A stretch of 64,000 nt of DNA. Source: Chryseobacterium sp. G0162 (GTDB lineage: Bacteria > Bacteroidota > Bacteroidia > Flavobacteriales > Weeksellaceae). A program made the position numbers and the translations under genes. The notes below the pieces were generated by a model that searched no databases, was not told where the DNA came from, and was given only the letters and a program-made list of their open reading frames with translations. Location of the stretch: positions 2,572,001-2,636,000 of the forward strand of contig NZ_CP033922.1 in NCBI RefSeq assembly GCF_003815715.1, given 5' to 3'. Positions 33,721-42,862 of the stretch are shown one piece after another. Numbering within the stretch: the first letter of the stretch is position 1; every line of letters starts with the position of its first letter.

Positions 33721-35928
33721 TTAAAATTTATAAGTGAAGCTTCCCAATACGTTGGCAAGGGCCTGAGCATTGGCTGTTGTATATCCGCTCCAATAATGTT
33801 CGTTCGTAAAGTTGTCTACTTTTACCCCGATTCTGAATTTTTTAGTATCGTAAAATGCATTGGCATTCAGTACCAGATATTTTGGAAGGATGAACGTACC
33901 CATGGTTGTAGAGTTCACAATCTTGTTGTCACTGGCATAGTTTCCTCCAACTCCGAAACCAAGTCCTTTTAATTTTCCGTCAAGGAATTGGTAGCTTGCA
34001 TTGAAATTAACCAACCATGGAGATGAAGCAGTAGCTGGTCTTCTTCCGATTACTGTGTTATCAGCTTCTGTGTACTTCATATCATTATAGCTTACTCCGG
34101 CAATCACGGAGAATCCTTTGATCAGATAAGCGTTTGCTTCCAATTCTACTCCCTGGCTTCTTAATAAACCAGCTTGGTTTTGTACAGCCTGTCCTGTTCC
34201 TGTCATTTCACCCGTATTAAGAAGGGTATTTTTCACCTGAATATTATAGTAGCTCAAGGTTGTTGTAATTCTTCCTTTGATAAGATTTGTTTTGATACCA
34301 CCTTCAAACTGATTGGCTCTTTCAGGAGTTGAAAGTGTTACATTTCCAGCCTTGTCTGAAGTATAATATCCATTTACAGTAAAGCTGTTTTGATAATTTC
34401 CAAATACGGATAATTTTTCTGGAAGAATTTGGTAAACAACTCCAAATTTTGGAGACCATGCTCCCTGCTTATATTCGGCTGTTTTATTTTGCCCTACCTG
34501 GCCTCCTCTGTAGTTATTTGTTTCATATCGTACTGAAGTAAGAATGTTAAGACCGGCTACTGGTGTAATAACGTTAGAAATATAGCCACTATAGGTATCT
34601 TTTTTACCAGAGCTTATATAGGTGTTATTTTTTTCAAAATCAGGCTGATTTCTCAGATTATCATACATTGCTCCTAATGTCTGCCCGTTCATATTAGTAT
34701 AGTCTGTACCTGTGAACGGAACCCAGTCAAAGTTGGTAAACATAAAGTATTGATTGTCATTTAATCTCATATAGTCAAAACCAGCTACAGTTCTATTTCT
34801 GACACTTCCTATATTAAAATCAAAATTGAAATTCTGCTGAATCTGGAAATAAGTTCTTTTGCTGTCTTTGGTTGACTGATCAGCTCTTACAACTCCTAAT
34901 TCTGTATCACTTGCATTTCCTGTAACCATTCCTTTCGGAGCAAAATAGAAATAAGGGTTAAATCCATCAGAATAAGAATAAGCCGTACTTACATTCGTAG
35001 AGGATTTAATATGCTCATTAATTTTATAGTTAACCTGTCCAAAGAAATTTCTGGCCTTACCTATAGTTTTAAGACCTTCTCCTGTGTAAGATTGTTTATA
35101 ATTATAACCTAGCTTTTCCAGTTTGTCCATGCTATCTGCACCAAGCTGTGCACTTGGCACATAAAAGAAGAAAGCTGTCTCAGGATACGAGTTGGTTTCA
35201 AACATTTCCAATTCAGCATTGATCTCTAAGTTATCCGTAGGACGATAAGTAATGGATGGAGTAAATGCATAGAAAGAATTCTTCGCATTGGTTCTCTGGA
35301 AAGTTCCCTGGTTAGTATAAGCTGTATTTAATCTGAATAATAATTTTTTATCTTGTGTAAGAGGAGTGTTTACGTCTGCCTGTACTCTATAAAAATTATA
35401 ACTTCCTCCTGCTAGAGAAACAGCACCAGCAAAAGTTTCAAAAGGTTTTTTGGTAACTCTGTTTACAACTCCCCCATAAGAAGTTACATTACTTCCGAAT
35501 AATGTAGCAGAAGGACCTTTCAATACTTCAATTCTTTCCACATTAATGGCATCCATAGACGTTGTAATAGGAGCAACCATTCCGTTTCTTATAGAATTTC
35601 CTGCTACGAAACCTCTTAGATTTAGATAGACTCCTCCGTCTCCCGCTCTGTTTGTTGCGCTCCACATCTTTTGTGCACCGGCAACATTCCTGAATGCATC
35701 ATCTACTGTAAATAACAATTGATTTTCCAGTACTCCTTTGTCTATTGAAGAATATACTTGCGGATCTTCTATCGCTTTTAAAGGCATTTTGTTGGAATAT
35801 TCACTGTCTTTTTTCACATAAGTGCTGATGATTACTTCATCAATGCTTTTAGTTTTTAGAGTGTCTTTCTGTTGCGCAAGAACTACTACACTTGAAAGTA
35901 TGGATGCACTCAGTATTATCTTTTTCAT
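33721..35928 (-). CDS. TonB-dependent siderophore receptor 3
   Basis: The 735-residue product has a signal peptide (MKKIILSASILSSVVVLAQ), TonB-box-like IDEVIISTY, a plug with LRGFVAGNSIRNGMV and RIEVLKGPSATLFGSN, and a barrel that ends LGSFTYKF. It is a siderophore-type receptor and differs clearly from receptor 2, so the two probably import different ligands. It follows the 54-residue membrane protein by 10 nt. Confidence 0.9.
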   Translation of the reverse strand: MKKIILSASILSSVVVLAQQKDTLKTKSIDEVIISTYVKKDSEYSNKMPLKAIEDPQVYSSIDKGVLENQLLFTVDDAFRNVAGAQKMWSATNRAGDGGVYLNLRGFVAGNSIRNGMVAPITTSMDAINVERIEVLKGPSATLFGSNVTSYGGVVNRVTKKPFETFAGAVSLAGGSYNFYRVQADVNTPLTQDKKLLFRLNTAYTNQGTFQRTNAKNSFYAFTPSITYRPTDNLEINAELEMFETNSYPETAFFFYVPSAQLGADSMDKLEKLGYNYKQSYTGEGLKTIGKARNFFGQVNYKINEHIKSSTNVSTAYSYSDGFNPYFYFAPKGMVTGNASDTELGVVRADQSTKDSKRTYFQIQQNFNFDFNIGSVRNRTVAGFDYMRLNDNQYFMFTNFDWVPFTGTDYTNMNGQTLGAMYDNLRNQPDFEKNNTYISSGKKDTYSGYISNVITPVAGLNILTSVRYETNNYRGGQVGQNKTAEYKQGAWSPKFGVVYQILPEKLSVFGNYQNSFTVNGYYTSDKAGNVTLSTPERANQFEGGIKTNLIKGRITTTLSYYNIQVKNTLLNTGEMTGTGQAVQNQAGLLRSQGVELEANAYLIKGFSVIAGVSYNDMKYTEADNTVIGRRPATASSPWLVNFNASYQFLDGKLKGLGFGVGGNYASDNKIVNSTTMGTFILPKYLVLNANAFYDTKKFRIGVKVDNFTNEHYWSGYTTANAQALANVLGSFTYKF

Positions 35929-35938
35929 TGGAATAGGA

Positions 35939-36103
35939 TTATTTATAATAGTGTTTTATAATCAAAAATAAAGGGATAGAAAGTGTCAGCCACCCTAGTA
36001 CATCCCATAAACCATCACCCAGTAATGCTGCGATTAATCCGAATAGGGATATGAAAGCAAGTAGGATAGGCATTCCCCAAAGTTTTAGAAAGTTATTTTT
36101 CAT
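35939..36103 (-). CDS. Small membrane protein in the iron-uptake operon
   Basis: The 54-residue product reads MKNNFLKLWGMPILLAFISL, then a second hydrophobic stretch (VLGWLTLSIPLFLIIKHYYK). It has two predicted membrane helices. Its ATG overlaps the TGA of PepSY gene 3 by 4 nt (ATGA), so it is almost certainly translated with it. Short proteins of this kind often accompany PepSY/siderophore genes in flavobacteria, but no function is known to me. Confidence 0.8.
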   Translation of the reverse strand: MKNNFLKLWGMPILLAFISLFGLIAALLGDGLWDVLGWLTLSIPLFLIIKHYYK

Positions 36104-37233
36104 CTTCCTGTATTTTTGGGCGTCATTAATTTCATTTGTTGTTTTTCAGACTTTCTTCTGGCAATCCATAAATAAAGACCCGTGATGAGGACAAGAATTG
36201 TAAAAACATCAAAAACGGTCCATACAATCTTTAGTATCATGCCTCCATAATTTCCAAAATGTAGAGGCTCAGAAATAAAAAGTGCATTAACATACCATGG
36301 CATATCCCTGGAATCTGTTACAGTTCCGGTTTTGGCATCTATTAGCACAGGTTTTAAAAGTTTTGAAGTAAGTTCAGTATTTCCACGCATAAAAACTGCG
36401 TAATGGTGTTTACTTGTGAAATCAGTGCCTGGGTAAGCAATTATAGATACTTTCATATCTTTAATCGTATTTTCTGCTGCTTTCTTAGCATCTTCCAATG
36501 AACTGAAATGTCCGGTCAATGGCTTCTGATTCTTATAAGGAGCGGTCATTTCTGCTAGCTGGCCTTGCTGCCATAGACCAACAATTACATCAGAAAGAGT
36601 ATTGATTACCCCTGTAAATCCTACGACAACCATCCACGCAGTAATGGCAATTCCCAATAAGTTATGAGTATCCAGCCATTTAAGTCTCTTGGATTTATTT
36701 TTACGGACCATTCCAAAGTCGTACTTTTTCATAATAGGCCCATAAAGAACGATTCCTGAAACAATGGATATCATGAAAAGTATTCCCATTAATCCTAAAA
36801 AAAGTTTCCCCGGTATACCGAGAAACATATCTGTATGGAGTTTTAAAATGATATTCATTAAACCGTCTGTTCTGGGAGCTCCTAAAACTTCGCCGGTATA
36901 TTCATTCAAAACTAAATATTTACTTTTTTCATATGGAGCGTTAGGTTGATCAACAATATCAAAAAGGACTTTGTTTTTTTCATTTTCATCCCAGAAAACA
37001 AATCTTGCCTTCTCTCCCGGATATCTGGACTCAGCAATTTTTACAAGTTTATCTAAGCTCAGTTTTTCATGATTTTGAGCTAAGGCTTCTTTGTTGTCTT
37101 CCAAAAGATGTTCAATTTCTTCGTGAAAGATCAACGGTAAACCTGTTACACAGAGATACAGTAGAAAAACGGTACAGATAAGGCTTGTCCATTTATGCCA
37201 ATTAAACCAGCGTTTAGCAGTTTTTAGCTTCAT
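36100..37233 (-). CDS. PepSY-associated membrane protein 3 (iron uptake)
   Basis: The 377-residue product starts MKLKTAKRWFNWHKWTSLIC and has four likely membrane helices with PepSY-type periplasmic domains. It is more distant from PepSY proteins 1 and 2 and has the motif KLHTDMFLGIPGKLFLGLMG. I chose the start at 37233; a longer frame from 37311 runs through the promoter. It is the first gene of the iron-uptake run. A role as siderophore reductase is inferred from context. Confidence 0.88.
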   Translation of the reverse strand: MKLKTAKRWFNWHKWTSLICTVFLLYLCVTGLPLIFHEEIEHLLEDNKEALAQNHEKLSLDKLVKIAESRYPGEKARFVFWDENEKNKVLFDIVDQPNAPYEKSKYLVLNEYTGEVLGAPRTDGLMNIILKLHTDMFLGIPGKLFLGLMGILFMISIVSGIVLYGPIMKKYDFGMVRKNKSKRLKWLDTHNLLGIAITAWMVVVGFTGVINTLSDVIVGLWQQGQLAEMTAPYKNQKPLTGHFSSLEDAKKAAENTIKDMKVSIIAYPGTDFTSKHHYAVFMRGNTELTSKLLKPVLIDAKTGTVTDSRDMPWYVNALFISEPLHFGNYGGMILKIVWTVFDVFTILVLITGLYLWIARRKSEKQQMKLMTPKNTGR

Positions 37234-37253
37234 GAAGCAGTCAATATTTTTTG

Positions 37254-37261
37254 CAAATATA
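37254..37261 (-). promoter_or_regulatory. Candidate promoter of the iron-uptake operon
   Basis: TATATTTG on the minus strand matches TAnnTTTG, 20 nt upstream of the ATG at 37233. I see no clear Fur box in the 100 bp upstream. Confidence 0.5.
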
Positions 37262-37330
37262 TTGTTTTTAACTATTCTAAATAAATAATAAGATTGATAT
37301 TTATCATACAATTATTATACAATCAATAAC

Positions 37331-37366
37331 AAAAAACCGCTCTAGCCAATGCCAGAGCGGTTTTTT
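37331..37366 (-). terminator. Terminator after secA
   Basis: AAAAAACCGCTCT / AGAGCGGTTTTTT stem with a 10-nt loop, with T runs on both strands. It separates secA from the iron-uptake operon. Confidence 0.85.
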
Positions 37367-37387
37367 AATAATATTGTTAATTATTTC

Positions 37388-40300
37388 TTATGCAGGAATT
37401 TCTCCTTTGTATAAGAAAGAAATAATCTCTTTGTTTAATTTTTCCATCATTTCACTGAATAGGTGGAAAGATTCTTGTTTGTAAATTACAAGTGGATCTT
37501 TCTGTTCATACACAGCTCCCTGAGAAGATCTTCTTAAGTCATCCATTTCACGAAGGTGAAGCTTCCAGTTTTCATCAATAATAGATAAAGTAATGTTCTT
37601 TTCAAAATCATTGATTAAGCTTTCACACTGAGTATCATAAGCTTCCTTAAGATCTGCCACGATAGTCATCGTTTTGTGTCCGTCTGTGAAAGGAACCTGA
37701 ATCATCTTAAACATTGAACCTTGGTTTTGGTATACATTCTCAATGATAGGGAATGATTTTTCCTTCAATAGGTTCAGCTTCATTTGATAATCTTCCTGAG
37801 CAGCTTTGAATAGGATGTTCGTTAGATCCTGAATGGTTTTATTATTAAAATCATTTTGAGAAACCGGAGATTCCATTGTAAATGTTTTAATGATTTCGTA
37901 TTCAAAATCTTTATAATTTCCTGTAGCTTTTCCTTTCGCAACGATAGAGTTGGCTACATCGAAAATCATGTTCGTGATATCATATTTCAAGTGATCTCCG
38001 AATAGAGCGTTCTTTCTTCTCTTGTAGATAACGTCACGTTGTTTGTTCATTACGTCATCATACTCAAGAAGTCTCTTTCTTGTTCCGAAGTTGTTCTCTT
38101 CTACTTTTTTCTGAGCTCTTTCAATAGACTTGCTGATCATAGAATGCTGAATCACTTCACCTTCTTTATGACCCATTCTGTCCATCATTTTAGCGATTCT
38201 TTCAGAACCGAATAGACGCATTAAGTTGTCTTCAAGAGATACATAGAACTGGGAACTTCCCGGATCTCCCTGACGACCAGCTCTACCTCTTAACTGTCTG
38301 TCAACACGTCTTGAATCGTGTCTTTCAGTACCAATAATAGCCAGACCTCCTGCATCTTTTACTTCTTTAGATAATTTAATATCCGTACCACGTCCTGCCA
38401 TGTTCGTTGCAATGGTTACAACTCCCGGCTGTCCAGCTCCTGCAACAATCTCTGCTTCTTTTTTGTGAAGCTTAGCGTTCAATACCTGGTGTGGAATTTT
38501 TCTTAACTGAAGTGCTTTTGAAAGCAACTGAGAAATTTCAACAGAAGTTGTACCTACCAGTACAGGTCTTTTATGTGCCGTTAATTTTTCAATTTCTTCA
38601 ATTACAGCGTTATATTTTTCTCTGTTAGTTTTGAAAACTAAATCTTGTCTGTCATGTCTTAATATAGGACGGTTGGTTGGAATAACCACAACATCTAATT
38701 TGTAGATCTCCCAAAGCTCACCAGCCTCTGTTTCAGCAGTACCTGTCATCCCCGCAAGTTTGTTGTACATACGGAAATAGTTCTGAAGCGTAATGGTTGC
38801 AAAAGTTTGAGTAGCTGCCTCAATTTTCACATTTTCTTTCGCTTCAATTGCCTGGTGAAGACCATCAGAATAACGTCTTCCTTCCATGATACGGCCTGTC
38901 TGCTCGTCAACGATTTTTACTTCACCATCAATGACTACATATTCATCATCTTTTTCAAATAATGTATACGCCTTCAATAGCTGGCTCATCGTGTGAACTC
39001 TTTCAGATTTTTCAGCAAAATCACCGAAAAGTTTTTCTTTAGCTTCGAATTCCTCTTCTTTAGATAAGTTTTTAGCCTCTACTTCAGCAATTTCAGTTCC
39101 GATATCCGGAAGTACGAAGAAGTTTGGATCAGAGTTCCCTTGAGACATGTATTCAACACCTTTGTCTGTAAGGTCTACCTGATTGTTCTTTTCCTCGATA
39201 ACGAAATAAAGATCTTTATCTACGATCGGCATGTCACGGTTATTGTCCTGCATGTATTGTGCCTCAACTTTCTGAAGCAATGCTCTGTTTCCGCTTTCCG
39301 ATAAGAATTTGATTAATTGTCTGTTTTTAGGAAGACCTCTGTATGCCTGAAGCAATTTGAATCCTCCTTCTTTTGTGTTTCCTGCCGCAATTAATTTTTT
39401 CGCTTCATTGAAGATGGCAGAAACTGTTTTTTTCTGAACTTCAACGATTCTGTCGATAGAAGGCTTAAGAACATCAAATTCCTGTCTGTCTCCCTGAGGA
39501 ACCGGACCTGAAATAATCAACGGTGTTCTTGCGTCATCTACCAATACGGAATCCACCTCATCCACAATGGCAAAGTTTAATTCTCTTTGTACCAGTTCTG
39601 AAGGTGAAGTTACCATGTTATCTCTCAGGTAATCGAAACCAAATTCGTTATTTGTTCCGTAAGTAATATCTGAGTTGTATGCTTTTCTTCTTCCGTCCGA
39701 GTTCGGCTGGTGGTTATCGATACAATCGATAGACATTCCATGGAACTGATAAAGAGGTCCCATCCAAGCGGAGTCTCTTTTGGCAAGGTAGTCATTCACA
39801 GTCACTACGTGAACCCCTCTTTCCGGAAGAGAATTTAAGTAAATAGGTAATGTTCCTACCAAAGTTTTACCTTCACCGGTTGCCATTTCGGCAATTTTAC
39901 CACTGTGAAGAATAATACCCCCGATAAACTGAACATCATAGTGGACCATATCCCAAACTACTGGAGTTCCGGCAGCGTCCCATGAGTTTTTCCAAACAGC
40001 TTGGTCTCCCTGAATGCTAACGAAATCTTTCCCTGCAGCAGCCAGTTCTCTATCCCAGTCACTTGCTGTTACACGAATTTCTCCATTCTGAGCCCATCTT
40101 CTTGCCGTTTCTTTGATCAATGCAAAAGCTTCCGGAAGAACCTGAACTAGAACTTTTTCTTCAATTTCGTATGATTCTTTCTTTAGAGACTCAATCTTTG
40201 AGAAAAGAGCTTCTTTCTCGTCAACGTTTGTTGAATTTTTAATCTGCTCTTTAATCTGTTCTATTTGAGCTGTGATATTGCTGGTTGCAGATTTAATACT

Positions 40301-40462
40301 TGCTTTAAACTCAGCAGTTTTTTGTCTCAGTCCATCATCCGACAATTGTTGGATGTTAGGCTCTACAGCCTTGATTTTTGTTACAACTTTTTTTACTTCT
40401 TTTAGGTCCTGCGCTTTTTTGTCTCCCAAAAACCCTTTAAGAACTTTGTTTAAAAAACTCAT
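37388..40462 (-). CDS. secA: Preprotein translocase ATPase SecA
   Basis: SecA drives proteins through SecYEG with ATP. The Walker A motif ATGEGKT is at 194-200, Walker B is [15 protein letters not shown], and the helicase motifs TNMAGRGTD and [11 protein letters not shown] are intact. An N-terminal insert of roughly 90 residues (about 50-140) pushes the Walker motif far from its E. coli position (about 102-108). The C-terminal zinc-binding tail is missing: the protein ends [11 protein letters not shown]. At 1024 residues it is long, as in other flavobacteria. Confidence 0.97.
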   Translation of the reverse strand: MSFLNKVLKGFLGDKKAQDLKEVKKVVTKIKAVEPNIQQLSDDGLRQKTAEFKASIKSATSNITAQIEQIKEQIKNSTNVDEKEALFSKIESLKKESYEIEEKVLVQVLPEAFALIKETARRWAQNGEIRVTASDWDRELAAAGKDFVSIQGDQAVWKNSWDAAGTPVVWDMVHYDVQFIGGIILHSGKIAEMATGEGKTLVGTLPIYLNSLPERGVHVVTVNDYLAKRDSAWMGPLYQFHGMSIDCIDNHQPNSDGRRKAYNSDITYGTNNEFGFDYLRDNMVTSPSELVQRELNFAIVDEVDSVLVDDARTPLIISGPVPQGDRQEFDVLKPSIDRIVEVQKKTVSAIFNEAKKLIAAGNTKEGGFKLLQAYRGLPKNRQLIKFLSESGNRALLQKVEAQYMQDNNRDMPIVDKDLYFVIEEKNNQVDLTDKGVEYMSQGNSDPNFFVLPDIGTEIAEVEAKNLSKEEEFEAKEKLFGDFAEKSERVHTMSQLLKAYTLFEKDDEYVVIDGEVKIVDEQTGRIMEGRRYSDGLHQAIEAKENVKIEAATQTFATITLQNYFRMYNKLAGMTGTAETEAGELWEIYKLDVVVIPTNRPILRHDRQDLVFKTNREKYNAVIEEIEKLTAHKRPVLVGTTSVEISQLLSKALQLRKIPHQVLNAKLHKKEAEIVAGAGQPGVVTIATNMAGRGTDIKLSKEVKDAGGLAIIGTERHDSRRVDRQLRGRAGRQGDPGSSQFYVSLEDNLMRLFGSERIAKMMDRMGHKEGEVIQHSMISKSIERAQKKVEENNFGTRKRLLEYDDVMNKQRDVIYKRRKNALFGDHLKYDITNMIFDVANSIVAKGKATGNYKDFEYEIIKTFTMESPVSQNDFNNKTIQDLTNILFKAAQEDYQMKLNLLKEKSFPIIENVYQNQGSMFKMIQVPFTDGHKTMTIVADLKEAYDTQCESLINDFEKNITLSIIDENWKLHLREMDDLRRSSQGAVYEQKDPLVIYKQESFHLFSEMMEKLNKEIISFLYKGEIPA

Positions 40463-40510
40463 AAATTTTTTGCTTTATGCTTAATGCAAGATGCTTTAAG
40501 CGTTTTAATG

Positions 40511-40525
40511 ACACGCTTATCGTGT
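40511..40525. repeat. Short hairpin between secA and the DUF2795 gene
   Basis: ACACG-CTTAT-CGTGT. It lies within a 123-bp spacer that also has several GCTTA/TAAGC pieces in both orientations. It has no T run, so it is not a typical terminator. Confidence 0.4.
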
Positions 40526-40585
40526 AGTTAATATATAAAAAGGGCAAAAAAGCTCTAAGCAAGCAGCCTAAAGCTTATCGCTTTA

Positions 40586-40807
40586 TTAATATTCGTCCTC
40601 GTTCCAAAGGAAGTCCTCGTCTGTTGGATAATCGCTCCAAACTTCCTCGATAGATTCATAAATTTCTCCTTCGTCCTCAATGGCCTGAAGGTTTTCCACT
40701 ACTTCCATAGGTGCACCAGTTCTGATTGCGTAGTCAATAAGCTCTGCTTTTGTCATTGGCCAAGGTGCGTCACTTAGATAGGAAGCTAATTCTAATGTCC
40801 AGTACAT
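40586..40807 (-). CDS. DUF2795 domain-containing protein
   Basis: A 73-residue acidic protein of the DUF2795 family, with the pattern LASYLSDAPWPMTKAELIDY and an acidic end (DYPTDEDFLWNEDEY). Its function is unknown. It has a candidate promoter 17 nt upstream and precedes secA on the same strand. Confidence 0.88.
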   Translation of the reverse strand: MYWTLELASYLSDAPWPMTKAELIDYAIRTGAPMEVVENLQAIEDEGEIYESIEEVWSDYPTDEDFLWNEDEY

Positions 40808-40824
40808 AATTTTCTAATTTTTTG

Positions 40825-40832
40825 CAAAAGTA
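40825..40832 (-). promoter_or_regulatory. Candidate -7 element for the DUF2795 gene
   Basis: TACTTTTG on the minus strand fits TAnnTTTG, 17 nt upstream of the start at 40807. Confidence 0.5.
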
Positions 40833-40942
40833 TAAAAATAGGTTGTATAATAAACTTTTTTATACTTGATTTTCAATTCTTTTTATAATATTTTCTTGCA
40901 AACGACTGTCACCAACTGCATGGCAGTCATGTCAGAAATTTA

Positions 40943-41971
40943 CTATTGTCGTTTTCTCAAAAACCATTCCACAAATTTTTTTATGCCATTTTGGAAGTCT
41001 GTGTCAGGTTTATATCCTATTAAAGTCCTTGCTTTGGTAATATCAGCATTGGTTTTTGTGACATCTCCAGGTTGCATTGGCAGAATTTTTCTGTGGGCTG
41101 TCATATTCAGGGCATCTTCTATAGTGGCTACCATATCCGTTAAAGTGACAACCTGATTTTCTCCTAAATTAAGAACTTCATAAACATGGGAATTGTTTTC
41201 CAGATATAACACAGATTTGGTTATTCCATCAATAATGTCATCAATATAGGTATAATCTCTGGCGGTGGTTCCATCACCATAAAAAGGAATTTCTAAGCCT
41301 TCTGAAATGAGCTTTGTGAATTTATGTATAGCAAGGTCTGGGCGCTGTCTTGGACCATAAACGGTAAAGAACCTTAGCTGGATCATATCAATATGATAAA
41401 GATGATGATACACATGGCCAAGGATTTCCCCACATTTTTTAGTGGCAGCATAAGGAGAGATAGGATAGTCTACATTATCTGTTTCTGAAAACGGAACTTT
41501 TTCATTATTCCCATAAACGCTTGATGAAGATGCACAAATGAATTTTTTGATATTGAAATCTTTACACAATTCCCAAAGATTCATTGTCCCGCGAACATTC
41601 ACTTCTTCGTAATCCAAAGGTCTTTCAATGGAGGGGCGAACTCCAGCCAATGCCGCCAGATGGATCACCATATCAATGGGGTGATTTCTGAAAATACTTT
41701 CAAGCCCTTTTTTGTCTCTGATATCCTGATAATAAAGGGAATATTGATCAGACTGGGAGAGGGAAACCAGACGTTGAATATCAGCCTCTTTATCAGAGAA
41801 TTCAAAATCCGAAATTATATCAATAGACTCTAAAGTATTTTTAATTTTGATCTGATAGCTATAGAAATCATCAAAATTGTCAATGTTTATGACAGAATGT
41901 CCATTTCTTAATAATTGTTCAACTAAATGGGAACCGATGAACCCACTACCGCCTGTTACAAGATAAATCAT
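40943..41971 (-). CDS. NAD-dependent epimerase (UDP-glucuronate epimerase-like)
   Basis: A 342-residue extended short-chain dehydrogenase/reductase. The NAD loop TGGSGFIG is at residues 6-13, and the catalytic YxxxK is Y174/K178 (PYAATKK). The set of motifs (HLAALAGVRPSIERPLDY, FFTVYGPRQRPD) is close to UDP-glucuronate 4-epimerases, which supply galacturonate for surface polysaccharides. UDP-glucose 4-epimerase is an alternative. The start is the ATG at 41971; a TTG just upstream adds one residue. No polysaccharide genes lie nearby. Confidence 0.88.
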   Translation of the reverse strand: MIYLVTGGSGFIGSHLVEQLLRNGHSVINIDNFDDFYSYQIKIKNTLESIDIISDFEFSDKEADIQRLVSLSQSDQYSLYYQDIRDKKGLESIFRNHPIDMVIHLAALAGVRPSIERPLDYEEVNVRGTMNLWELCKDFNIKKFICASSSSVYGNNEKVPFSETDNVDYPISPYAATKKCGEILGHVYHHLYHIDMIQLRFFTVYGPRQRPDLAIHKFTKLISEGLEIPFYGDGTTARDYTYIDDIIDGITKSVLYLENNSHVYEVLNLGENQVVTLTDMVATIEDALNMTAHRKILPMQPGDVTKTNADITKARTLIGYKPDTDFQNGIKKFVEWFLRKRQ

Positions 41972-41990
41972 CAATGGTTTTTTATGAATA

Positions 41991-41998
41991 CAAAAATA
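41991..41998 (-). promoter_or_regulatory. Candidate -7 element for the epimerase gene
   Basis: TATTTTTG on the minus strand matches TAnnTTTG, 19 nt upstream of the ATG at 41971. Confidence 0.5.
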
Positions 41999-42061
41999 TA
42001 AATTTTACTTTTTGAAAAATATAATCATTAAATTTACGTAAAAAAGTAATATAAATATAAT

Positions 42062-42859
42062 ATGCAGTTTCAAGGGCAAATTTTAAAAATGATAAGCTAC
42101 GATGCTAAACCCATCCAATATTATTTGAATCTTTCAGGAGATCTGATTCATATTAATGAGTTATTGGGGAAAGAATTAAGCATTAAGCATGTAGGGTTTC
42201 AATGTGTAAACTGTGGTGAAAATAAACCTATTTATAGAATGGGTTTTTGTAAAAGCTGTTTTTTTGAAAGTCCTTACGCCAGTGATACCATCATTCGCCC
42301 GGAGCTTTCTACAGCTCATTTAGGAGTGGCGGAACGTGATCTTGAAGTAGAAAAAGAAATTCAGTTACAGCCTCATACGGTGTATCTGGCCTATACCGGA
42401 GATGTAAAAGTAGGGGTGACGAGAAATACTCAGATTCCTACAAGATGGATTGATCAGGGTGCCACTTTTGCTTTGCCTATTGCAAGAACTGAAAACCGTT
42501 ATGAAGCGGGGATGATAGAGGTTGCATTAAAAGAACATTTAGCAGATAAAACAAACTGGAGAAAGATGCTTCAGGATGACTTTGAAGGAGAAATAGATCT
42601 TGCAGATTTCAGACAAAAGATCAAGGAATATTTCCCTGAGGATTTCCAGAAGTTCTACAGTGAAGGAGAAGAACTTTGGGCATTTGATTACCCATTTGAA
42701 AAACCGGAGAAAGTAACTTCATTTACTTTAGATAAGAAACCGGAATTTACCGGAAGGCTTACAGGAATAAAAGGACAGTATCTTGGATTTGAAGGTGGAA
42801 ACTTTATTAATGTAAGAGGGCATGAAGGATATGTGATAGAACTGAATGTGAAAAATTAA
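42062..42859 (+). CDS. DUF2797 domain-containing protein
   Basis: A 265-residue protein of the DUF2797 family, function unknown. It has two CxxC pairs (C48/C51 and C63/C66), probably a zinc ribbon, and a middle domain with HTVYLAYTGDVKVGVTRNTQ followed by WIDQGA. The latter has the look of a GIY-YIG-like fold, but I cannot confirm that. It is 3 nt from the next gene, so the two may be linked. Confidence 0.88.
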   Translation: MQFQGQILKMISYDAKPIQYYLNLSGDLIHINELLGKELSIKHVGFQCVNCGENKPIYRMGFCKSCFFESPYASDTIIRPELSTAHLGVAERDLEVEKEIQLQPHTVYLAYTGDVKVGVTRNTQIPTRWIDQGATFALPIARTENRYEAGMIEVALKEHLADKTNWRKMLQDDFEGEIDLADFRQKIKEYFPEDFQKFYSEGEELWAFDYPFEKPEKVTSFTLDKKPEFTGRLTGIKGQYLGFEGGNFINVRGHEGYVIELNVKN

Positions 42860-42862
42860 TAG

